A stretch of DNA of 64,000 nt from Xanthobacter aminoxidans (GTDB taxonomy: Bacteria > Pseudomonadota > Alphaproteobacteria > Rhizobiales > Xanthobacteraceae). The stretch spans positions 1 through 64,000 of the forward strand of contig NZ_JAMJXC010000012.1 in NCBI RefSeq assembly GCF_023571765.1, given 5' to 3'. The notes beneath the pieces were generated by a model, which did no database searches, was not told the DNA's origin, and saw only the letters and a program-made list of their open reading frames with translations. The position numbers and the translations under genes are program-made. Shown piece by piece: positions 45,709 to 53,405 of the stretch; the first letter of the stretch is position 1, and every line of letters starts with the position of its first letter.

Positions 45709-47042
45709 GGACGCCATCTCCGGCGGGGACCACCGCCGCACCGCTCATGACCGAGCGCGAGGTGTCGATCATCGGCGGCATGATGGTCATGCTCGGCCCG
45801 GTGAGCCTCTCCCTCTACACCCCGGCCTTGCCGACGCTGGTGGAGGTGTTCGGCACGTCGATCGCCACGGTGAAGCTCACCCTCACCGTCTTCTTCTTCG
45901 GCTTCGCCGTGTCCCAGCTCGTCTGCGGCCCCCTGTCGGACGCCTATGGCCGGCGGCCGGTGGCTCTTGGGTTCTTCGGCATCTATTTGTCCGGCGCCCT
46001 CGTTGCGATGCTGGCGCCGACCATCGGCTGGCTGGTGGCGGGGCGCATCCTGCAGGGCATCGGCGCGGCGGCGGGCATCGCGCTGTCGCGTGCGCTGGTG
46101 CGCGACCAGTATACGGGGCAGGCCTCGGCGCGGGTGATGAACCTCATCGGCACCATCCTCGCCATCGGCCCCGCCGTCTCGCCCACCATCGGCGGCCTGC
46201 TGCTCGGCACATTCGGCTGGCATTCGGTGTTTGTCGCCATGACCGTGTTCGGGCTCAGCCTCATGCTGGTCCTGGTGCTGCGGGTGCCGGAGACCAACCG
46301 CACGCCGGACCGTCGCCTCGCCGCCCCCCGCGCCGTCGCGCGAAGCTACCGGCGCCTCCTGTCCAACCGCAGCTTCATGCGGGCGGCGCTGACGGCGGGC
46401 TGTGCCCTCGGCGGCATCTACACGCTGGCGGCAGCGGTGCCCTTCCTGCTCATCGATCGCGTGGGCCTCTCGCCCACCGGCTTCGGCCTCGCCATGATGA
46501 TGCAGACCGGCGCCTTCATGCTGGGCACCCTCATCGTCCGCCCGCTGCTGAACCGCTACAAGGCGCAGCAACTGATCCTGCCCGGCCTGCTGCTGGTGCT
46601 CACCGGCGCGATCATCATGGCGGTCGGCACCCATGTGGTGGGGCTGTCCACGCTCAGCGTGATGCTGCCCATCTCCTTCTGGGCCTGCGGCTGCGCCCTG
46701 CTGCTGCCCGGCTGCACCACCAACGCGCTGGCCGGCTTCGGTTCCATCGCCGGTGCCGCCTCGGCGCTGACCGGCTTCGTGCAGATCGGCAGCGGCTTCG
46801 TCGGCACGTCCCTTTCGGCGCTGCTGCCCTCGCCGCTCATCGCCATGACCATGCTGGTCCCGGTCATGGCCGTGGCGGCGCTCGCCGTCCACCTCGCGCT
46901 CGCCCCGCGCCAGACCGATGAGCCCGCGCCGGTGGAGGTTGAACCTCAGGCTCCGGATCTCGAACTCGCCGCCGATCCCCTCGGCCTCGTGGGGGCCGCC
47001 GGCGACGAGATCGAGGCGGGAACTTACCGCCAGGCATCCTGA
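45705..47042 (+). CDS. Bcr/CflA family drug resistance MFS transporter
   Basis: A 445-residue MFS permease of the Bcr/CflA type with 12 membrane helices. The motif A-like loop 'GPLSDAYGRRPVALGFFGIYLSG' follows helix 2, and 'ILQGIGAAAGIALSRALVRDQY' belongs to motif C/B regions of drug:proton antiporters. The C-terminal about 55 residues are acidic and Pro-rich, beyond the usual family end. The GTG start overlaps the marR stop (GTGA). It should export a hydrophobic drug or metabolite using the proton gradient. Confidence 0.9.
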   Translation: MRTPSPAGTTAAPLMTEREVSIIGGMMVMLGPVSLSLYTPALPTLVEVFGTSIATVKLTLTVFFFGFAVSQLVCGPLSDAYGRRPVALGFFGIYLSGALVAMLAPTIGWLVAGRILQGIGAAAGIALSRALVRDQYTGQASARVMNLIGTILAIGPAVSPTIGGLLLGTFGWHSVFVAMTVFGLSLMLVLVLRVPETNRTPDRRLAAPRAVARSYRRLLSNRSFMRAALTAGCALGGIYTLAAAVPFLLIDRVGLSPTGFGLAMMMQTGAFMLGTLIVRPLLNRYKAQQLILPGLLLVLTGAIIMAVGTHVVGLSTLSVMLPISFWACGCALLLPGCTTNALAGFGSIAGAASALTGFVQIGSGFVGTSLSALLPSPLIAMTMLVPVMAVAALAVHLALAPRQTDEPAPVEVEPQAPDLELAADPLGLVGAAGDEIEAGTYRQAS

Positions 47043-47135
47043 ACACGCCACGTCCGAGCCCCCGCCGGTTGACCAAGCGGGAGGTGGAGTGGTCAATTCC
47101 CCCTCGGCTCGCGAATCCGGGCTATGGGGGGACAT

Positions 47136-47570
47136 ATGAAACTTCGAGGATTGGCCTTCGCGGCCCTGATGGCGCTCGGCGCGGCGGGCGCCGCCGGCAG
47201 CGCCCAGGCGCAGACCATGAGTTACGCGCAAGCCGCCGGTCTCCTGGCGCAGCATTGCGGCGAGGACATCATGAAGCTCTGCCGCGGCCAGAACCTGGGC
47301 AACGGCGCCATCTACAACTGCCTTAGCCAGAATGTGGGACGCCTTTCCCCCGCCTGCGCCGCCAACCACGAGGGCATCCGCCAGATGACCGAGGCGCGGG
47401 CCGCCGCGCAGCGCGAGGTCCACAAGGTCTGCGACCGTGACCGCGCGCAATATTGCCCCGGCATGGTGCCCGGCGACGGCAACATCGTCTCGTGCCTGCT
47501 CGAAGCCTCCAAGGTGGTGAGCCAGGCCTGCACGAGTGCCCTCATCAACGCCGGCTACAATCAGCAGTGA
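47136..47570 (+). CDS. Secreted cysteine-rich repeat protein
   Basis: A 144-residue protein with a signal peptide cut near 'AGSAQAQ'. The mature part holds two copies of one cysteine-rich unit with identical spacing, C-x7-C-x12-C-x11-C (Cys41, 49, 62, 74 and Cys99, 107, 120, 132). This matches the GLG1-type cysteine-rich repeat. It should form two small disulfide-bonded domains in the periplasm or envelope. The ATG with GGGGGA upstream was chosen over one four codons earlier. It is 14 nt before the OmpA-like gene and is probably co-transcribed with it. Confidence 0.82.
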   Translation: MKLRGLAFAALMALGAAGAAGSAQAQTMSYAQAAGLLAQHCGEDIMKLCRGQNLGNGAIYNCLSQNVGRLSPACAANHEGIRQMTEARAAAQREVHKVCDRDRAQYCPGMVPGDGNIVSCLLEASKVVSQACTSALINAGYNQQ

Positions 47571-47584
47571 AGGGGGAGGGACAG

Positions 47585-48190
47585 ATGAAATTCCAGATGC
47601 GTTCCGCCCTGCTGCTGTCCGCCGCGCTGCTGGCGCCGGTGCTCCTCGCCGCGCCGGCCTCGGCCCAGGTCGCCACCTCCAACGCCCAGATCGTTCAGGG
47701 CCTCCAGGCCAGCGTCGCCGATGTGCCGAACGTCTCGGCCGAGGCCCTGCGCGGCCTCGCCGTCGCGCACATGAAGTACACCGGCCCGCCCGAGAGCCGC
47801 CCGCCGCTGGCCATCCAGCTCGACCAGCTGGCGCAGATCAACGTGGAGATCGAGTTCGATCTCAACTCCGCGATGATCAAGCCGTCATCCTACCGCACGC
47901 TCGGCTCCGTCGCCGATGCCATGCACAACCCGATCCTGCTCGGCTACAAGTTCCTCGTGGTGGGCAACACCGACACCACCGGCACCCGCGAGATCAATCT
48001 CAAGCTCAGCCAGGAGCGGGCCGACGCGGTGATGCAGGCGCTCGCCACCACCTTCCGCGTGGATCCGCGCCGGCTCCAGGCCGTGGGCCTCGGCGAGGAA
48101 AACCTGCAGGACGTGAAGAATCCGCATGCCGCCATCAACCGGCGCGTCCAGATCTTCAACCTGGGCAGCACGGGCGTCCTCACCCCCTGA
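47585..48190 (+). CDS. OmpA family protein
   Basis: A 201-residue protein with a signal peptide (about 27 residues, cut after 'APASAQ') and a C-terminal OmpA domain. The domain reads 'INVEIEFDLNSAMIKPSSYRTLGSVADAMHNP', then 'FLVVGNTDTTGTREINLKLSQERADAVMQAL' and 'GLGEENLQDVKNPHAAINRRVQI'. Asp and Arg in the NTD...NRRV parts bind the peptide of peptidoglycan. It has no beta-barrel, so it is a soluble or lipoprotein-free anchor in the periplasm. The gene follows the Cys-rich protein and ends at a strong terminator. Confidence 0.88.
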   Translation: MKFQMRSALLLSAALLAPVLLAAPASAQVATSNAQIVQGLQASVADVPNVSAEALRGLAVAHMKYTGPPESRPPLAIQLDQLAQINVEIEFDLNSAMIKPSSYRTLGSVADAMHNPILLGYKFLVVGNTDTTGTREINLKLSQERADAVMQALATTFRVDPRRLQAVGLGEENLQDVKNPHAAINRRVQIFNLGSTGVLTP

Positions 48191-48212
48191 TCCGGCCGAC
48201 CGCTGAACGCGA

Positions 48213-48256
48213 GAACGCCGCCGCCGGGGATGCCCGTCGGCGGCGTTCCTGTTTTT
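48213..48256. terminator. Terminator after the OmpA-family gene
   Basis: GAACGCCGCCG pairs perfectly with CGGCGGCGTTC around a 14-nt loop and is followed by CTGTTTTT. It lies between two convergent genes, the OmpA protein and the Ala-Lys-Pro-rich protein, and is probably used by the first. Confidence 0.85.
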
Positions 48257-48280
48257 GCGACCTCAGTTGAGGACCGGCTC

Positions 48281-49105
48281 TCAGGCCTTCTTGGCGCGGG
48301 CCGGCTTGGCGGCAGCCTTCGCGGGCGCCTTGGCCGGGGCCTTGGGGGCGGGAGCCGTCTTCACCGCCGCAGCCTTGGCGCGGGCGGCCTTGGGGGCAGG
48401 GGTCTTGGGAGCCTCGGTCTTGGGAGCCTCAGTCTTGGGCGCGGGGGCGGCCTTCGGAGCCTTCGGCGCGGCGGACTTGGGAGCAGCAGCCTTCGTCGCC
48501 TTCGGGGCAACCGGCTTGGCGGCCTTGGGGGCCGGGGCCTTCGTCTCGACAGCCTTGGCCTCGGGCGCTGCCTTCGGAGCGGCAGCCTTCGGAGCAGCAG
48601 CCTTCGGAGCAGCAGACTTGGGAGCTGCGGCCTTCGGAGCAGCAGACTTGGGAGCTGCGGCCTTGGCCTTCGCCGCCTTGGCCGGGGTCTCCGCCACTGC
48701 CTTCGGCGCTGCCACCTTGGCAGCCTTGGGAGCCTTCGGAGCCGCGGCCTTCACCACGGTCGCCTTCGGCGCGGCAGCCTTGGGCGCAGCCGCCTTGGGA
48801 GCCACGGTCTTGGGGGCCGCCGCCTTGGCAGGGGCCTTGGGAGCTGCCTTGGGAGCGGCGGCCTTGGCAGCAGCGGCCTTGGGCGCGGCAGTCTTGGGAG
48901 CGGTAACCTTGGGAGCCGCCGCCTTCGCAGGGGCAGTCTTCGCAGCAGCAGTCTTGGCAGCGGGCTTGGGCTTGTCGGGGGACTGGGTCAGAGCGGAAGC
49001 CGCGAGGGACTTGATCTCCGCGTGGGTGAGGCTGCCCGGATCGCGAAGGGCCTTCGCGGCAAGGCTGCTCACTTCGTCACTGGTGACTTCCGGCTTCTTG
49101 GCCAT
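48281..49105 (-). CDS. Ala/Lys/Pro-rich H1-like protein
   Basis: A 274-residue protein in two parts. The first about 45 residues ('EVTSDEVSSLAAKALRDPGS', 'SLAASALTQSPDKPKP') look like the small conserved domain found in stand-alone proteins of Hyphomicrobiales. The remaining about 230 residues are an Ala-Lys-Pro repeat with units such as 'AAAPKAA' and 'KAPAKA', nearly devoid of other residues and strongly basic. This recalls histone H1-like bacterial proteins that bind DNA or polyanions. A start with GGAGAAGAGTC is present. The tandem nature of the DNA could make its length vary between strains. Confidence 0.75.
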   Translation of the reverse strand: MAKKPEVTSDEVSSLAAKALRDPGSLTHAEIKSLAASALTQSPDKPKPAAKTAAAKTAPAKAAAPKVTAPKTAAPKAAAAKAAAPKAAPKAPAKAAAPKTVAPKAAAPKAAAPKATVVKAAAPKAPKAAKVAAPKAVAETPAKAAKAKAAAPKSAAPKAAAPKSAAPKAAAPKAAAPKAAPEAKAVETKAPAPKAAKPVAPKATKAAAPKSAAPKAPKAAPAPKTEAPKTEAPKTPAPKAARAKAAAVKTAPAPKAPAKAPAKAAAKPARAKKA

Positions 49106-49367
49106 GACTCTTCTCCGAAATTCTACGCGCCGGCGCGAATTCCGTGTCGAATCACGACGTTCGCCAGCATGTGATCCATCCCCCGGAAAATTTTCGGAAT
49201 GGTTAACGCCAGTCTTATCAGGACCTTCCAGCGCGCCTGTGATCAGCCTCCGGCGGCCCTCGCCGGGGTGTCACACCCTCGTCCCACCATCGGTCTAGGG
49301 TGCCGAATCAGCAGCGGGCGCGGGGGCGCGATGCTCACCGATTCCCGTTATAAATGAAGGGGTTCGC

Positions 49368-49826
49368 ATGCCCGCCCGGCCGACCGTGCTCTTCCTGTGC
49401 CCCGACAACGGGGCGCTCAGCCTGATGGCGGAAGCCGTGGCGCTCCATCGTCATCCCGATCTGCGCCCGTTCAGCGCTGCCGCCGCCACGCCGGGCCAGG
49501 TCGATCCGGCCCTCGTCGCCGCGCTGGAGGCGGAGAGCATCCCCGCTGATGGCCTTTCCGCGAAGCCGGCCGGAGTGTTTCTGCTCTCCGGCGCGCCGCG
49601 CCTCGATGTGGTGGTGGCGCTGGGCGAGGCGAGCCGGCGGGCCATCCGTCGCCAGCCCTTCCTCGGCCTGTTGCGGCTGGAGACCTGGGGCCTCGCGGAA
49701 GTGGTCCGCAGCCTGCCCGCGCCGGCCCGCCGCACCGCCTATCGCCGCCTGCTGCCGGACATCGCCGCCGCCATCGCGCGGCTGGAGGAGCGCATCGCGC
49801 TCCGCCTCTCCGGGCTCGCCGCGTAG
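49368..49826 (+). CDS. Degenerate ArsC/low-Mr phosphatase-like protein
   Basis: A 152-residue protein whose first 25 residues read 'VLFLCPDNGALSLMAEAVAL', the same layout as the P-loop of thioredoxin-type arsenate reductases and low-Mr tyrosine phosphatases (VLFLCxGNSCRSxMAE). The nucleophile Cys11 and Ser18 are kept, but the essential Arg is replaced by Leu17 and the second Cys by Ala16. The later 'LDVVVALGEASR' corresponds to the 'fDvVitvC' strand. It is therefore likely inactive as a phosphatase and may be a sensor or regulator. It seems to stand alone. Confidence 0.62.
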   Translation: MPARPTVLFLCPDNGALSLMAEAVALHRHPDLRPFSAAAATPGQVDPALVAALEAESIPADGLSAKPAGVFLLSGAPRLDVVVALGEASRRAIRRQPFLGLLRLETWGLAEVVRSLPAPARRTAYRRLLPDIAAAIARLEERIALRLSGLAA

Positions 49827-49840
49827 GGCTTTACGCTGCC

Positions 49841-49896
49841 TTCGCTCAAGCGCCGCGCGGGAGCTTTTCACGGCTTTCGCTCAAGCGCCGCGCGGG
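49841..49896. repeat. Two-copy tandem repeat, 35-bp period
   Basis: A 21-bp core beginning TTCGCTCAAGCGCCGCGCGG occurs at 49841-49861 and again at 49876-49896, with partly similar sequence in between. It lies in the gap after the ArsC-like gene, just before the convergent epimerase ends. It is a local duplication or part of an intergenic repeat family. Confidence 0.75.
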
Positions 49897-49924
49897 CTTG
49901 GAGCGCCCGCGCGCAACGCCGGCC

Positions 49925-50902
49925 TCAGTCGGCGATCTTGCCGCCGAGTTCGTCCTCGATGTGGATGCGGATGATCTCCTCGAAGGAGCCTTCCGCCTTG
50001 AAGCCGAGCGCGGTCGCGCGCGCGGCGTCGAACTTGCGCGGCCAGCCGGAGACGATGGTCTCGATCACAGGGTCCGGCACCTTCTTGATGCGCGCCACCG
50101 CCTTGTCGCCGGCCACCTTGCGCAGCGCCTCGATCTGCTCGCCCACGGTCACGGCGAGGCCGGGCATGGTGAGGTTGCGGCGGGTGCCGACGCTGGCGCC
50201 GTCGAGGGTCGCGGCGTGGATGAGGAAGCCCACCGCCGAGCGCGGCGAGGCATGCCAGTGCATCACGTCTTCCGACACGGGCAGGATCGCCTCCTGCCCC
50301 GCAAGCGGCTCGCGGATGATGCCGGAGAAGAAGCCGGAGGCGGCCTTGTTGGGCAGGCCCGGCCGCACGCAGATGGTGGGCAGGCGGATGCCGATGCCGT
50401 CGAAGAAACCACGCCGCGTATAGTCCGCCAGCAGCAGCTCGCCCATGGCCTTTTGCGTGCCGTAGGAGGTGAGCGGCGTGTGGAAATATTCGTCCGGGAT
50501 CGCCTCCGGGAACGGCGCGCCGAACACCGCGATGGACGAGGTGAAGACGAGGCGGGGCGTATAGCCCTCCATCACCCGCACCGCGTCGAACAGGTGGCGC
50601 GTGCCGTCGAGATTGATGCGGTAGCCCTTTTCGAAATCCGCTTCCGCCTCGCCGGAGACGATGGCGGCGAGATGCAGGATCACGTCCGGCCGGTCCGCCA
50701 CCAGCGCCGCCGCCTCGCCGGGCACGGAGATGTCGGAGACGCGGGTGTCGATGGGAAAGGGCGCCTCGGGGGGCTTGGGCGTCACCACGTCGTGGGCGGT
50801 GATGCGGGTGATGGGGGCGCCGCCGAGGCGGCCGTCGCGGGCGAGGCGCTCGATGAGCTTGCGGCCGACCATGCCGGCGCCGCCGATGACCAGAATGTGC
50901 AT
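49925..50902 (-). CDS. NAD-dependent epimerase/dehydratase, DenD-like
   Basis: A 325-residue extended SDR. The NAD motif is 'HILVIGGAGMVGRKLIERLA', 'VILHLAAIVSGEAEADFEKGYRINLDGTRHLFDA' follows, and the YxxxK motif is 'YGTQKAMGELLLADYTRRG'. The C-terminus 'VPDPVIETIVSGWPRKFDAARATALGFKAEGSFEEII' resembles D-erythronate dehydrogenase (DenD) and related nucleoside-sugar-like epimerases acting on sugar acids. It probably oxidises a four-carbon or other sugar acid at C2. It ends the leftward operon with the SDR, acetyltransferase, lyase and IlvD/Edd dehydratase. DenD is a likely but not proven name. Confidence 0.8.
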   Translation of the reverse strand: MHILVIGGAGMVGRKLIERLARDGRLGGAPITRITAHDVVTPKPPEAPFPIDTRVSDISVPGEAAALVADRPDVILHLAAIVSGEAEADFEKGYRINLDGTRHLFDAVRVMEGYTPRLVFTSSIAVFGAPFPEAIPDEYFHTPLTSYGTQKAMGELLLADYTRRGFFDGIGIRLPTICVRPGLPNKAASGFFSGIIREPLAGQEAILPVSEDVMHWHASPRSAVGFLIHAATLDGASVGTRRNLTMPGLAVTVGEQIEALRKVAGDKAVARIKKVPDPVIETIVSGWPRKFDAARATALGFKAEGSFEEIIRIHIEDELGGKIAD

Positions 50903-50924
50903 CTTGGAAAATCCCTTCGCGCTA

Positions 50925-50975
50925 GAGCACGCGCCGATCTGATTGCATCGCAATCAGATCGGATAACGCGTTCTC
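50925..50975. repeat. Palindromic intergenic element
   Basis: CCGATCTGATTGC and GCAATCAGATCGG form a perfect 13-bp stem with a 3-nt loop (50934-50962). It is extended outward by GAGCACGCG and CGCGTTCTC with one mismatch and a 4-nt bulge. It begins with CTAGAGCA, like the well-known palindromic intergenic elements of rhizobia. It fills the 83-nt gap between the epimerase and SDR genes and may act as an mRNA hairpin within the operon. Confidence 0.65.
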
Positions 50976-50985
50976 TTTCTTGGAG

Positions 50986-51732
50986 TCAGAGCGCCCAGCC
51001 GCCGTCGATGATGTGGATCTGCCCCGTGGTGAAGGCGCTCTCGTCGGAGGCGAGATAGAGCGCGAGCGCCGCGATCTCCTCCGGCGTGCCCAGACGTCCC
51101 ATGGGCTGGCGACCGACGAAATCGGCGCGCACCTGATCGAGCGAGCGGCCGGTCTGGGCCGAGACGGCGGCGATGCGCTCGTCCAGCGAGGGCGACTGGA
51201 TGGTGCCGGGGCAGATGGCGTTGGCGCGCACGCCCTTCTGGATGAAATCCGCCGCCACCGCCTTGGTGAGGCCGATCACTGCCGCCTTGGTGGTGCCGTA
51301 GGCATAGCGGTTCGGCACGCCGCGGATGGAGGAGGCGGCCGAGGCGATGTTGACGATGGAGCCCGCGCCCGTCTCCAGCATGCCCGGCAGGAAGGCCGAG
51401 ATGGTGCGGTGCATGGACTTCACGTTGAGGTCGAAGGAGAAGTCCCAGTCCTTCTCGCTGGTCTCGAAGATGGTGCCCTGATGGACGTAGCCGGCGGCGT
51501 TCACCAGCACGTTGACCGGGCCGATCTCCTTGGCCAGCGCCGTCACGGCATCGGTGGAGAGAACATCCAGCGACCGCGTCTCACCGCCTTCGAGGCCGGC
51601 GAGCTTGCCCGCGTCGAGATCGGTGGCGATCACCCTCGCCCCCTCGCGCACGAAGGCTTCCGCGATGGCGCGGCCGATGCCCTGTCCCGCCGCCGTCACC
51701 AGCGCGGTCTTGCCCTGAAGTCGTCCACCCAT
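50986..51732 (-). CDS. SDR family dehydrogenase, sugar-acid or hydroxybutyrate type
   Basis: A 248-residue classical SDR. TGxxxGIG is seen as 'TALVTAAGQGIGRAIAEAF', then 'VNVLVNAAGYVHQGTI', catalytic Ser in 'IVNIASAASSIRGVPN', and 'YAYGTTKAAVIGLTKAVAADF' with YxxxK. 'GVRANAICPGTIQSPSLDERI' closes the core. It most resembles the DHRS6 group, which includes 3-hydroxybutyrate dehydrogenase type 2 and 2-keto-3-deoxy-L-fuconate/rhamnonate dehydrogenases. Its place after an IlvD/Edd sugar acid dehydratase favours the sugar-acid reaction: 2-keto-3-deoxy acid oxidised with NAD. The choice among these is inference. Confidence 0.82.
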   Translation of the reverse strand: MGGRLQGKTALVTAAGQGIGRAIAEAFVREGARVIATDLDAGKLAGLEGGETRSLDVLSTDAVTALAKEIGPVNVLVNAAGYVHQGTIFETSEKDWDFSFDLNVKSMHRTISAFLPGMLETGAGSIVNIASAASSIRGVPNRYAYGTTKAAVIGLTKAVAADFIQKGVRANAICPGTIQSPSLDERIAAVSAQTGRSLDQVRADFVGRQPMGRLGTPEEIAALALYLASDESAFTTGQIHIIDGGWAL

Positions 51733-51761
51733 GGTCTTTCCTCTTTCATTGTCGCGCGCGG

Positions 51762-52463
51762 TCACAGCCCGGCGCGAATGTCCTCCAGCCGCCGGATCTG
51801 GCGGCCGTTTTCATCGAAATTGTCCAGCGCCAGCCACGCCTCGAAGGCCGCCCTGGCGCGCGGCCATTCATGGTCGAGCAGGGAGAACCAGGCGGTGTCC
51901 CGGTTGCGGCCCTTGACGATCATGTGCTGGCGAAACAGCCCCTCGAAGGTGAAGCCGAGCCGCGCCGCCGCCTGTCGGGAAGGGGCGTTGAGCGCGTTGC
52001 ACTTCCATTCGTAGCGGCGATATCCGAGCGCCTCGAAGGCGTGGCGGGCCATGAGATACATGGCCTCCGTCGCCCCCCGCGTGCGCTGGAGCGCCGGGGT
52101 GTAGAGGATGTTGCCCACCTCGATCACCCGCTGCGCCGGCTCGATGCGCATGTAGGTGGCATGGCCCACCGCCCGGCCGCTGCCCGTTTCCTCGATGACG
52201 AAGAGCAGCGGGTCCGCCTTCTTCGCGGCTTCGGCGTAATAGGCGGTGAAAGCCGCTTCGTCGGGGAAGGGGGCGGGGGAGAGATAGGCCCACAGGGCCT
52301 CCTTCTCCGGCCCATGGGAGAGCGCGAAGAGCGAGGCGGAATGCTTGGCCGCATCGAACGGCACGAGGCGGACGTGGCGGCCTTTCAGCGTCGTCGGCTC
52401 CGGCCGGCGGGCGGGGGCGGTGTCCACGGGCGCGCCGAGGGGGATGGCGGGATCTTCGGCCAT
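51762..52463 (-). CDS. GNAT family N-acetyltransferase (RimJ/RimL-like)
   Basis: A 233-residue acetyltransferase of the RimJ/RimL subgroup. Family segments are 'LKGRHVRLVPFDAAKHSASLFAL', 'AVGHATYMRIEPAQRVIEVGNILYTPALQRTRGATEAMYLMARHAFEALGYRRYEWKCNALN' (the acetyl-CoA site in 'QRTRGATEA'), and 'SRQAAARLGFTFEGLFRQHMIVKGRNRDTAWFSLLDHEW'. Its ATG shares one base with the stop of the lyase gene upstream, so they are co-translated. Its place in a sugar-acid operon is odd; it may detoxify an amine or simply travel with it. Confidence 0.88.
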   Translation of the reverse strand: MAEDPAIPLGAPVDTAPARRPEPTTLKGRHVRLVPFDAAKHSASLFALSHGPEKEALWAYLSPAPFPDEAAFTAYYAEAAKKADPLLFVIEETGSGRAVGHATYMRIEPAQRVIEVGNILYTPALQRTRGATEAMYLMARHAFEALGYRRYEWKCNALNAPSRQAAARLGFTFEGLFRQHMIVKGRNRDTAWFSLLDHEWPRARAAFEAWLALDNFDENGRQIRRLEDIRAGL

Positions 52464-53308
52464 CACTTGTCGCCCCCGGCGCGGAAGAAGCCGTTGATCT
52501 CGGCGAAGGGCACGGCCCCCGCGAACTTCTGGAAGGTGCCTGCGTCGCGGATTTCCTCCACCGAGGCGATGAAGGCGCCCCAGGCGACGCGGCTCAGGGT
52601 GCTGCCGACGCTGATGCGGCGCGCGCCGAGCCCGGCGAGGTCGGCGACGGAAAGCCCCGTCGATCCCGGCATCAGCACGTTCACCGGCAGCGGTGCCACG
52701 GCCTCCACCACGGCGGAGATGTCGTCCCGCGTCCTGATGCCCGGCGCATAGAGGCAGTCCGCCCCCGCCGCCGCATAGGCCTTCAGGCGGGTGATGACCT
52801 CATTGAGGTCGGTCCGGCCCACCAGAAAGCATTCGGCGCGGGCGGTGAGGATCACATCCGCGCCTGACGCGTCGATGGCCTTGCGCGCCGCGCGCACCCG
52901 CGCCACCGCGTCGTCGAGATCATAGAGCGGACGCGCCACATCCCCCGTCGCATCCTCGATGGAGAGGCCGGACACGCCGGTCCCGATGCACAGGGTGACG
53001 CTCTCGGCGACGCCGGCCGGATCGGGCGCGAAGCCCGCCTCGAAATCCGCATTCATGGGCAGCGAGGTCGCCGCGACGAGATCGGCGATGTGGGCCAACA
53101 TCTCGTCCCGCCCCACGGCGCCGTCCGGGCGGCCGGTGGAGAAGGCGTAGCCCGCGCTGGTGGTGGCGAGCGCCTTGAAGCCGGCGGCCTCCAGATAGCG
53201 CGTAGTGCCCACGTCCCACGGGTTCGGCAGCACGAAGCAGCCGCTCTCGTGGAGCGTGCGGAAGGCGCGGCGCTTGTCTGCGGGTGAGGACGCGGCGGGC
53301 GAGGTCAT
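52463..53308 (-). CDS. Isocitrate lyase/PEP mutase superfamily protein
   Basis: A 281-residue TIM-barrel protein. The early segment 'FVLPNPWDVGTTRYLEAAGFKALATTSAGYA' and the metal-binding stretch 'LPMNADFEAGFAPDPAGVAESV' identify the family. 'GVSGLSIEDATG', 'VILTARAECFLVG' and 'AGADCLYAPGI' follow. It has the divergent DFEAGF in place of DADTGYG, and it lacks the KKCGH loop of isocitrate lyase, so it is in the broad group of unknown lyases/hydrolases acting on 2-oxo acids or oxaloacetate. It could cleave a sugar acid product in this operon. It shares one base with the following GNAT gene. Confidence 0.85.
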   Translation of the reverse strand: MTSPAASSPADKRRAFRTLHESGCFVLPNPWDVGTTRYLEAAGFKALATTSAGYAFSTGRPDGAVGRDEMLAHIADLVAATSLPMNADFEAGFAPDPAGVAESVTLCIGTGVSGLSIEDATGDVARPLYDLDDAVARVRAARKAIDASGADVILTARAECFLVGRTDLNEVITRLKAYAAAGADCLYAPGIRTRDDISAVVEAVAPLPVNVLMPGSTGLSVADLAGLGARRISVGSTLSRVAWGAFIASVEEIRDAGTFQKFAGAVPFAEINGFFRAGGDK

Positions 53309-53405
53309 GATGGCAATCCCGTTCGCCGCCGGGGTGTGGCGGCGGGGGGAGATTAGAGCCGCGGCGGGCGGACGGGAAAGGACCGTCCGCCCGTCCGCAT
53401 CGCGA

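Noticed and set aside
48230-49298. Two Gly/Leu/Ser- or Ala-rich long open frames on the plus strand opposite the Ala-Lys-Pro protein
   Set aside because: They follow from the repeat DNA. The minus frame has a start signal, a conserved N-terminal domain and a biologically familiar tail.
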